Made by a program: the position numbers and the translations under genes. The notes under the pieces were generated by a model. That model did not search any database. It was not told the origin of the DNA and worked only from the letters and a program-made list of their open reading frames with translations. Of a stretch of 64,000 bases of DNA, positions 38,201 to 50,200 are shown one piece after another. Source of the DNA: Scortum barcoo (lineage: Eukaryota > Chordata > Actinopteri > Centrarchiformes > Terapontidae); assembly GCA_023238725.1 (NCBI GenBank), contig CM041535.1:23121230-23185229 (forward strand), written 5' to 3'. The first letter of the stretch is position 1. The number at the start of each line of letters is the position of its first letter.

Positions 38201-41200
38201 GTGCTCATAACACACACGGTGGACACACACAAATACACCAAAAACGATGGTTGGTGATTTTTTGGTACATTCCAGTGAACATCTTCAGTCTTTCGAGCTA
38301 GCAGAAACAGATGGATCACAATGGACAATCCACAATGTTCTTATACTACTAACCTGAAACAGCAGATATGTTTTGCACCCTGCATTTTGTTTGTGATCAG
38401 TAAAAAAAAGAAACATTTATTAACTGCAAAGGAACAAAATGTTGATTTTTTTTAACATCCAATATAGAAAAATGAGCAAAATCAGCTTTTCTATAATATC
38501 TGTTTGTAGCAGCTAAAGCCTTTTTTGTTATTGTTTAGGAATTCACTTTAGTAACATTTAACCTCCCCTAACCATCTTCCCCAAACCTTAATCAGCTTTT
38601 GTTGCATCAAGGTCAGGATCCGGAAACCCGCGGTTCTCAGGTACCTACTCCCAACATTCATCCCAACCAACTCCCCTTGAATGGCATGTGGCATAACGGC
38701 ACTTTCCACAAAAACAGAACATAATCCAGGCAGCAATTACATTTCCCATGAAACCATACTTGGAAAAACAAATTAGTAGTATATTAATGTAATTACAAGG
38801 AGACGGGGTTGCAATGGAAGAGTTTGTCAGGGAGGGGTCAACAGAGCAGGATAAGTTAGAAGAACAGGAGGTGCGTTTTCTACGGAGACTGGGGAGGGCA
38901 TAGTTAAAAAGACTGGCAAAGAGAAGGTGTATGTATGTAAATTAGACAGAGGAGCCTGGAAAGGGACAAAGAGGAGAATATGAGAAACCAGAATGGAAGA
39001 ATTGGATTAAAACTGAAGTTTAAAGGATTGAAGCGGAAGCTGAGAGAACAAAGTTTTTAAGAAGAAACGAACGCAGAAAGATGTTTCCTCCATGCTGATG
39101 CCTTTGTCCTGAAGCAGTCCCACTAGTAGAGAGTTTCAACACTTAAATTAGCCTCTTCAGCGATGTAATTAGTCCCTCTTGAGGTGCGCCAAAGTATTAA
39201 ACCGTTGATTTAAACCAATCATCTTGTGCCTCAACAAAACCACCTTTGTATTTCACTGTTATGCACTTCGACTGCCAGTGTCTGGCTAAATGCTTTATTC
39301 CCTGCAGTAAAGTCTTTTCGAAGCCAGTTTGACGATTTAATGGGCCTGTGTGCATGTGTGTGTTTGAGTGTTTTTCACCAGTAATGGCACAGTCTCAGGG
39401 CCTTGATGTTTTTTTGCAGGGGAATCGAAAGGTACAAACTGCAACACTGTTGACCTGATGCGCTCACCCGGCGTGCTCGGAGGCACCTCACAGAACGCTG
39501 CAAATGAATGCAATGATTTCAGTAAACAAGCCATAACGCGAGGAAGAAAGGTTTTGAAGTGGATTTTGTGCAGGGCTGACTAAATTGGTTCCACGTCTCT
39601 CTTTATCAGTGGCAATCTCGTCCTGTTTAAAGGACCTCAAACGGTGTAATTATTGTGTTTGAAAAGCCTATTCTTCGCGTGTGAGCATCTCAATGGCGGA
39701 GTCGTCGCATTTATGATAGCGGAGTCTCGTGTAGTCGTGTAGAAAGCCACAAGGACGGGCCATAATAAGTCATTGGTGAGCACAATCAGATTTTAGATCC
39801 CTTCTGCATGTGTGGTAACGCTGAATTGCAGCGCTATGGTGCCGTTGTTTTGCTGCAGTGTCATTGATTTACGGACCCGCATACGCAAACACACATCAGT
39901 CATGGGAGGAAGGTTAGTTGACCTCAACACTCTGTATCTTGCACACACATTGGTTTGCCCCTCTCCATTCATGCGTTACATACAAGCAGAGCAGAAAAAG
40001 AACAATAGTGGAGATACAGAATATTTTTTTCGTAAGCGCCTTAGTGTTCCTAATGAAGACACACACGGGCAGACTCAGGCGAGCACACAAGCAAGGATCT
40101 CACGGCAGCTGCTTGAGTTATTTTGGGTCTGGAAGTTGGCTCCGGGTGCTCGGGCGCAGGGTTGGTTGAGGGAAGTTTATGTAGGGCTGGGGTATACGTT
40201 TTCATGTTGTTTACATTGTGTTCTCCGAATAGAGACAACAAGATCCCCGGGTTGTACGTGCACATGCTGATGCTTGTGCACAGCCACGTGTCCAACAAAC
40301 GCAGACACTCACACGTGCACGTTCTCCGGAGATGTTGGCTTATCTCCACCTGCTGCTGCAGAGGACGCCACCGCTGTGTTGGCATTCCTCCTTAAAATGT
40401 TTAGATGTAAATACAAAAACTGGCACACATCCAACCGGTGGTAGATGTGCTGTTTATAATCAGTAATTTGTAATTATTCTACATGACTAACGACCTCTCA
40501 TGGTATCAGAAATGGGAGAAAGTATCAGTTACATAATTGGTCATTTGATGTATGGGGTTATGTGTCACTTACCTGTTTGCAGGCAAAGCTGATACTTTAA
40601 TCAAAAGATCCATTGCCTGTTTTTTGCTTACACTTTGAAATGAAACCCGCAGTGGACGGCGCGCTTACTTGGAACTGACCCGCTCGTAACAAGAACAGCG
40701 TGTTTGAACAAGCCAGACTTTGAAGGAGGGAGATAATTGGGTTCCCTATTTACAAAAGACTGGAGAGATTGTGCTTTTACACAAATATGGGGATTAATGC
40801 AACTGCACTGGCAAACATTTCTTCTTTGAGAGTCTTAGAGAGCACAGAAAAGTAACCCTCTTTGAAAGTGTGAAGCAGAAAAAATGTTTCAGTGCAGTGA
40901 GAAAAAAATGTAATAATAAAACATTAACAAAATAAAAGCATCGAGTTAAAGGGCAGTAAACTGGTACCGTCGGTCTAACAGTGTAAGAGGATCTACCACC
41001 TTATAGTCAGGTTGTAAGGTGTAAAAATATAAAAATTATTTGGGGCATTTTATGTCTTTATTAGAAAGAAGAAGATTTATGGTGTTTAACCTGTAGGATG
41101 CTCCCTTTTTCTATTCCTAAAATGATATTACTGTAAATCCCTGCACTTGTTCGGGTAGATGTGATTTGTTTGGTTTGGAGGCTGATGGGACTTTAAAGGT

Positions 41201-44200
41201 CTAACTAGCATTATGTTTGGCTCAAACGAATGCTCATGATATCAGTAGCTTTTATGGCCGCTTCGTTATTTTTTACATCTCCCCACCCTCTTACGTTGTT
41301 GGATCTGGAATAAAACCAGTCAAAAATGCACTGTACTGGGCAGTGGCTCAATCGGTTCGAACGTGTGAGACTCCGAAATTCGCGGCCCTCCGCAAATCCT
41401 CTGTGCTCATAGACACTCTCTGCACAGCTGCCATTGTCACTTACTCGCCTCTGATATTTGCCAAAGATGTTCCAAAGCCAAGAGCTCTAAACTGGGCTCA
41501 CCTGTCTCCGTCTTTCACCGGCCTGCAGTATTTGCCAAAGATCATCTAAAACTACTGGCCATCGTCGTTGGCCGGGCTCGCAGTGTTCGCCGGTAATATC
41601 CTAATACCAAGAGAATGCAGCTCCAGCTCGACACACCTGTCTCTGCCTGTCTTTTGCTAGTCTCTTGTTTTTGCCAAAAGAAAATACAAATCCAAAGAAA
41701 ACACAAATCCCAAGAACATTAAGGGGTCCGCGAAGGTAGACCACAGATATTCAGAGGCCAAGAACACTGTGTTAAGCTCATCTGTCTCTCTGTGTTTCTT
41801 TTTTTCTTTAATTCTTTTCAGCTATTTGCCAAATATATCTGAGCGCGAGCCAAGAGCACTCATCTTCAGGCCAGCCAGCATTGTTGAATGATACCCAAAC
41901 AGGCAGCTGGAACAGTGTGAAGAATCATCTGGGCTGATTGGAGGAGAAAAACAAGAAGCTCCATTTCATAAGCGCTGAGTAACGACTATAAATGAATTTC
42001 AGGGTGTGAGGCAGAGTCAGAACATAAACTGAACATTCAGCACTTTTGCTCCAAATAAAATAAACGTCCATTTATAGTTACAAATGACTCTATAATAAAT
42101 TGTAATCAACATGTTTTGACACAATATGAGCCGGCGTCCCAGTTTGCCGTCTTCTCCTGCAGTTCTCACATTGGGCTTAACGTTCTTCTGTGTTATCAGC
42201 TCAGATTGGCCGCGATATTTTTGAATTCAGCCAAATGTGCATTTATTTTCGCCTCAATTCAGTTACATAATCAGATGACACCATGTTCAACTCGGACAGA
42301 GGGCATAATCCTCAGCAGCGCGTGTGGTTTTGAACACATCTGTGTGTCTTTTCGTCCCTCCCTGACCTTTTTCCACCATCGTCCTCTTCAAGCTCATCTG
42401 TTAAAAAAGTAGTGGAGGGACAAAAAAAAAAAAGAAATTCCATCACTTCAGGAATTTGATCAGCGTCAGAGCCAGGATCTTTTTTATGGTCGCTGTCGCA
42501 TCACTGCTGCCTATGTTTATGAGCTGTGTGACTCTCGGTGTCACTCTGAGAGCAGCTCGAGCGAGGTGTGCGTGTCAGACACGTAAACAGAAACAGAAAA
42601 CTGGACAGCAAACGCAGAATCGCAAATGAGATGAAAAAAAAAGAAGTATGAAGGAAAAACGAGAATAAGTCAGTAAAACCTGCATCTCCGTGAGTGAGTC
42701 TCTCTGAGTGATACTGACGCACATTGATATCCGTAACCCTCTTAACAGACCTAAGGCCAGATGTTGAATATGGAAAACACTTCCTGGTCCAGCTGTGGAT
42801 CATTTTGATGGGCAGGCCGGGTCAGTTGCTGAGTGTTGGACCCAGCTGGAGTGCTGTCTCTTTAGTCTGTCTGTCTTTCTTCTGTTTGATCTACTGTGTT
42901 GTTTCTGTTTTTTGTGCCTTAAAAAAAAGTAACTGTGAAAAGCCAGAGAGAGAAAACAGAAAGTGTGAAGCAGACAGCACTAAAATTATGAGAGAATAAA
43001 ACTCACTTTCCCTCTCAGTCACATTAAATAGACATTTTAGGTGGTTTTGTGCCCTTCACAAATCCACTGTTTATTCTTCTTAACTTGAGGCTGTAGATCT
43101 GACAAAATGCAGCTCTAAAGGCTCGTTAATCTCCAATCTCTGCTGTAATTCATCCTATGCTAGGCCCCCTAGAATTATGTGAATGTCCTCATCCAGTTTG
43201 GGCCCCCCGCTGTACCCCCATTGCTTTCCCTCACAGAGCCCCAGCATGCACTGGCTTTGCCTTTGAGGCAGAGATTCCTAAACTCCCTCTGCTCGGGACC
43301 CACGCTTGAAACAATGCAATCTTCATCTGCGTCTCATGAAATCACATCAGAGCTTCGCTTGTCTCGGGTTTAAACCTGCGTTGTGTCATTTCAGAGAGAC
43401 AGTTTAGGATAGACCTTAAATGGGTCTGACAGCACTGACATGGCTTTGATAAACCCAGATTTGCTCTGGGGATCAGTCCGGTGTTTCTCTGCTCCTTGCG
43501 TTGTATGGTTCCAGTCAGGAGTGTCAGAGTGTGTTTGTCAATCAGCTGCAGTGTGAAAGAAAGCTCAGTTTTGTGAGTCCTATAGATATGAGTGGTGTCA
43601 CATTGTGACAATGTCTGGTATGATTTTTACAAACAGCGCTGGCTAAAATCCAATTACAGTCCGCAGAGTCATTAGATTATTGAATTACACTTTAACCCTG
43701 AACATGAAATAATTGCCAGAAAGTTCAATGGACTGGATTGTAAACTGAACCTTCTGACGAATAAAAAATAAACAATTAAATATCAATTTGCATATATGAT
43801 TTTTAATTTGTATAATTTTTGCTACATTCTGGCATTTTTATTTATTTTTTGGTTATTTTGTATTTTCCAGCATTTTGATTGTATACATCAGATTTTCCAA
43901 GAAAAATTACACTGATGATGTAGAGGTCTTAAACACTCGTTAAAGGGTTAAACGACAACGGCAGTGTGCAGTGTTCACAGAGGTATGAGAGGGCAATGTT
44001 AGGTCAAGAGTTGTTAACATTGAGTAATAAATGCTTTAATCGTGCCAGGTTGTGTTGCAAGAAAAAAAATACAGTGGGAGTCGGTGTGTGTTTGTGTTTT
44101 CTTACTTGGCATGTGACTGCATGTCAGAGTGTCTTCGTGTCTGTCCTGTTCGCATCCTTCGTGTGTCTTTCTCAGCGCCTCCTCTGTTTTTATGCACAGT

Positions 44201-47200
44201 TTTTACACCTCGGTCAGTGTGCTGTGAAACGAAGCTGTAAAAGTTTAAATTAGATTTCGACAGACAACTCAGTCCTCCCATCTACTGTTTTACTGCCCCG
44301 TGCCTCCAGAGATGGCGCAGGCGCTCACACTAACTTCCTCCTATAGACGCCCCGGTTCAGCCAAACACTCGCATTATTACTCACGTAAAAAAAAAGAAAA
44401 CATCTGTCCTCCGCCTCTTAAACCATATATATTTGCTCGAATGTAATGTTACATAAAATGACTTTTATGATCTTTGGACAACATCTAAGAAGAATCACAT
44501 GCTGTAAAAGTACTGAGACAGCTCATCTTTTTTTATTGCCTTTAAATTATGTGAAATTTGGTGCGTCACTGGATACATGCGCTACAGCAGTAACTCTTCT
44601 TTTCGGTGTAGTATAAAATGTTTTGTCTTTGTACAGTATATATGTCCTCTCTGATGCCAGTCCAGAGAAATACATAATAGCAGCAGTGTATTCCAGTTTC
44701 TGTGCCTCCATATTTTTATTATTACACTCTCATTCTCATACTTAATCTATTTGCATCCAATTCTTTTTGTTTTATAACCTTCACTGTTCCTCCCTCCTGC
44801 TGCGGTGTCAGGAGTATTAGCTGTGGAGGCGCTACGCCTCCTGCTCCTGTGCTCTGTCAGGGGGGGTGGGGGAGGGCTTTGATGCAGTACTGTTGACCTG
44901 CAGGCTGTTGGAGACATTGCCTCCTTTCTCCTGCCCCGGTGGGAGTTAAATTAATCTGCCGTTTCCTCTCATGGTCTGCTTTTAAGACTCCTCGGGGTAC
45001 CGGTCCGCCGCTGTGTGTCTTCGTTAGAAAGTGAGCCGCTGTAAAAATGTGCTTGTTTGTTGTCGCGTTACCACAGGAAACACAGTGGACGCGCTGCGTG
45101 TTTGAGTGCTTTAATCACTCCATCGCCTGTCTTCTGCAATCCTGTCTAACTGGCATCAAATCTCCTAATTGTATTCATAGATTTTCACAGATTTAGCTGA
45201 AGGAAAATGATAATAAACGGTGTCTCTGTGCACACACTACAGTTGCTAAAACCTCCATACAGTGAGACAAACAGGCCTGCATGAGGAGGTGCTGGGCTCT
45301 GGGTCAGGTCAAGTCTGTGTTGAGTACAAACCTTTGTTTTCTGTCAGATAAAGAGACAGCAGGCATCTAGAAGTGCAAGAGCCTCTTTCAAGAAAACCAC
45401 AGTGGATTTGTACCCTCAGGCTTGTTGTCTAGCCGTATTGATCTATAGCAAAGTACAAAGACAACAAATATGTAACGCACCGCCTCATTTCTAACTCGAG
45501 GTAAATGATGTGTAGCTCGCCTTGAATGAGAAAAAAAACAAAGGTAGCAGCTTTTCTTTTGACTGTGACTGTTCAAACATACTTTGCATTTTCTTAGAGT
45601 CGAATTAATTGGGTGATGTTTTCGTAGTAAAATCGCTCTAGCCTCTGCGTATTTTGTTCCTTTGGTCTGGTCAGCGTCAGAGTTTCTTTTAAGGATCTCA
45701 TGTGATGTCGGGGCCCAGCTGGAAGGCCTGTCGAGGCCTCTGTGGAGATACCGGTGGGAGGCGGAGGATAAGGAACAGGGAGGATCACACACATGCAGAT
45801 AGATAGGCACGTCATGGAGCTCAAACACACACACACGCACCTACCGTGCAGTACTTGCGATCTCTGGGTGACCCCTGTCTCCTATGGTTGTGCCCCATGT
45901 GAGCACTGATAAAGACAGGCAGACTCAGCTTCCAGATCTATTTAAAGGCCAGTTCTAGATAAACTCACACGTTGGTCTTGAAATAGCAGAGAAGTAACAC
46001 AGTTGTTTTTGGATTTTATCACTCCAGCAGAGGAATGTTACACCAGCCTGTGAAATCAGGAGTTATGGTCTTTGTTCTCTCATCATATATCTCTTTTTGA
46101 CTGTGCGCCCATAATGAGATATCCCTTTATACCACCACCACCTCTACACTTACTTACTCGTTGACACCCAAATGCTGAACCACACATGGCAATAATCCTG
46201 CCAGTCACTCTGTACTTACGTGGTGCCCTGGCATCCCCTCCTGGTCACGTTGGTCTGTCTGCTTCAGTTTAAGGTAAAATTACGAGAAAAAAAAAACCCT
46301 GAAACCAAACCAACTCACTCTTTTTCCCCCCCTTTTCCTAATAAGGCCCAGAAAAAGAAATAAATAGACAAGAGCTCAGAGCGTGTGTGTCCCACCTTCA
46401 GGAATGACGACGGCATACATTTCAGAGGGCTTTGTTTCAATAATCATTATCACTTTTGTTTGAAAAAGAGTGATCTCATTCCCAGGAAAGAGGGGGCAAA
46501 CTGCACGAAAGGCAGGAAGGAAAAGAAAGAGAAGAAAAGGAAGGGAGATAATTAAAACACAACAGATAAACATAAAAAGGCATTGAGATGGAGCAAAAGA
46601 GAACAAGGGAGGCAAGAAGAGAAAAAAGAAATAAGAGCAATTGTGCGGGCAAAGATTTTTTTCTAAGTTAAGACTGTAAAAACAAAGTTGAAGCCATATT
46701 TTAAGTTAATGGTCCTGGGGCACAGTTGTGCCTGTACATAAATTACCAAGCTTACCAAGTACCTGATTTACACGGTGAGGGAGGAAGTGTCTCCCTCTCT
46801 GTGAATCATGTTTTTCATACTTAAATCTGCAGTTGGGTGCCTTTGGGGAAAAAAATGACATGTTTGAGCTCACTGTGGACACACAGACACACAAAAACAT
46901 CGCTCCCAAAATGTTGCCATGATCATTTTGTCTGTTTTATACTATATTTGTCACCAATCTGCTATTTTGTGCTGCCTTCTTAAAGTTAAAGAGGAAAAAA
47001 GAGAAACAAGAGTTGAGAATTTGAATCATTTAAAAAATTACGGGAATCAGGAACACCTGATTTCTCAAACTTTGATGGATTTGTTCAATATTGGCTTTTA
47101 ATGTTTTGACTCTAGATGGATAAGATCATTCCCCTCTGTTCCTGGCAAGGAAGCAAATTTTACCACAAAAACATGCAAGAGCTGCCAAAAAAACGTCTCA

Positions 47201-50200
47201 CCAAGATAAATTAGGTGTAAATCTCATTTAAAAAAAAACAAACAGAATTTGAGGCAAACCGGACCACAGGACAGCTCTGGTAAAGAAAACCAAACCATCT
47301 AGAGCAGAACCAATCAAGTTTTTCACACACATAATATTTGGAAATATTAAGGGGCAGTTAATCTTAAAATAGACCTGGACTCACATATGCGTGTGTGTGT
47401 GTGAAGCGTATTTGTGCAGATGCTGCAGAGTGTATGAACTGGTCCTTGTTGTCTGTGCTATTGCACCACCGCAGTAACATTTCCTGGGCCGGCCCGTCAT
47501 GCCTGAAATCACTGTCACCACACCCTGCATAATACATCACAGTGTGCGTATGTGTACATATTTGTGCGTGTGTGTGTCAACCGGCCTTTGTCCGTTCACT
47601 GATTTTAATGATTCTGTCATCCACATAGCAGCACACTTCATTAAAGGCACCGCTGTATGCTGAAACACAACGAAGTTTGTGTAGCTGTTTAAACCAGACA
47701 CACAGATATGATTGTGAGAAGCTTTATGTGCATGCATGCAGGTGTGTGTCTTTTTTTTTTTTATGTGGGGAGTTTCTGTAATCGCATAAACAAAAACTGC
47801 AAAAACACACTCAGTTTATGAGAGGTCGCACACGTGAGCAGTGTGTGACAGAATCACTTCCACTTGTAAAATTCCTTCAGATGTGTATAGCTTGAATGTA
47901 TGTGCCTTACAAATGTAAGTTTGTATAGTGTGTGTGTGTGTTTGGCTTCTGCTGGTATCACTAAAAGATCGCAGTCAGTGTCACCTCCACCTAAACCACT
48001 CCTGGCTCTTGACCACCCCCTTTTTTACTCATTAAATCACACACACACACACACACACACACAGGCAACGATCTCTTATTGATTCAGTATGGCTGGGTGC
48101 TCGCTGGTGAGGCTGATGGCATGTCAGGGTGCAGCCCTGGAAACATCGGTCAATGATCTCACCGGAGCAAGAATAGACCAGAGAGATTAAACACAAATGC
48201 ACAACTGAGAACACACTACAGCCGCGAGGGCATGATGATACGAGGGGAGATGAAGAGGAGGTGGCGCCTTCCAATTTGTGACAGATCAATTTACTGTAAT
48301 GTGCAAATGTAGGAAAAACTGTAAAGAGACTCAAAGCAGCATAGAGGTAATATATGCGGACACATTGACACAGAAAACTGTGTTGAAAAGAAGATTTGAC
48401 AGGTAAATTGGACTTTTTACAGAATAAATCAGATGTTCATACAGTGAATTATACAGCAACATCAGATGAAGAAATGGAGATAAAAATTTGTCCTGGGGCT
48501 TACAGGGTGATATGAAATAAAATGAAATCAAAATCTTAACATTAGCATTTTATTTAACACTCAGCTGTACATCAGTTTACATCATACAGTTTACAGTATT
48601 TACTGCAGGGCTGGGTGGTGTTATTTTGTAAGACGTCCTGCTGTTTTGCTCAGTCCTTGTAAATTCCAAAGTGTGGAAACACAACAGAGAAAATATAACA
48701 GCCCATGAAAGCATGCTGTCAGTGTTATGTAAAAGCTTATGTATCAAACCAAAAGCCATTCGTTAGAAACAAAATTCAGACCAAGGAAACTAAGAAAACA
48801 TCCGAAATGTTTTATACACATGCAAACCCCGATGACCAATATTCAAAGCCAAGCAGAGTAAATATTACAATAAATGACTTCTACTTAACAAAACTATGGA
48901 AATATGTTTAAGTGCCACCACTGTAACCACAGCATGCACTCGGATGTGGTAAGGTATCAAAGCAAAACCCAAATAGCTGTTGCCACAAAGAATCGCTGAG
49001 GAAACGCAGTCTCGCAGTTACACGAACAAAACCGATGGCTTTCTAACATAAAACTTCCACAAATACATGAAATGCAGACACGCAGAGTCTGATGGCTAAC
49101 ATGCAACATGCTGAGTTACAAATGCATGCACAGAGAGCAGGGACATGTTTTAAACCAGCCGCTCTTAAACTATGAATCAAATCAAACTGTCGGTGGAAGA
49201 GGAACACCCACATGTGCAGACGGGCCAGCGGGAGGTGGACGTATGCAATGCCTTGTTTGTCACTGTCACACTGTCAGTATCTTTATTGCATCTACTTGCT
49301 CTCTGACCCTCACACATTTGAGCTATGGAGAAACATTCCTGTGGCAAAATGTTTGATACGGCCTGTTGTTCTGTGCTATAGAGGATATCAGCACACAACC
49401 GAACAGCCATATTCTGGTGATATACATCTTATTTTTTACGGTTTTTGAAATGAAAATCAAATTTGGTTACTACTGTTTTAATGGGTACAGTATCCAAACA
49501 GTGCAGATAAAGAACATTTTTCTCTAACAGCTCCCTGAGAGCTACTTGGGTTTAAAGAGGATCAATGTGGATCATTACAACTCTTATAAGTTCTCCAAAG
49601 GTCATACCAAGTCCCAGAACCATAAAAAGCATTTTAATAAAACAGTAGGAGTCTATGCAAATAGCCAGAGAAAAGATTTGAAAGTTAAATTAAACTCTGC
49701 TTCTCATATCACGTTCTAGCAGGCATGTTTAGTTTTTTTTTTTCTCTCTCTCTCTCCCTCTTACCATATGACCCCCAACAAATTTCCATGTTGGCGTTTC
49801 CACTTTTAGCTGCAGTGTAACTGAGGCTACAGCGCACAGGGATGACGGCGACTTATCTGAAATACCTTCTTGATGCCCTGGTGTCCCCCCCACCCCCTCC
49901 CTACTCTGTGTGCCTCACACATGCCGTCGGTTTGCGCAAGTGAGACCGAGCTGCCCAAAGACCAGCGCTGATGTCAGTGGATACTTTGACTATTGACAGT
50001 ATAGTGTGTCCAGGGAAACCCACGGGGCAGGCATAGCTCATGTAGTCCAATTGAGACATTTAAAAGGTGAATTGGCAGTTGATTGTCACAAATGATATCA
50101 GGAATGTCTTTAAATGTTGATTCTGTATGTTCTTTAAACTTTTCTCGCCCTCTCAGTTGGACAGGGGTGGTACACCGAGCACCTTCCCTTAGCCAATTAT

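Noticed and set aside
41342..41371. tRNA-like A box and B box (TGGCTCAATCGG, GGTTCGAAC)
   Set aside because: The two boxes overlap instead of being about 30-40 bp apart, and no cloverleaf can form.
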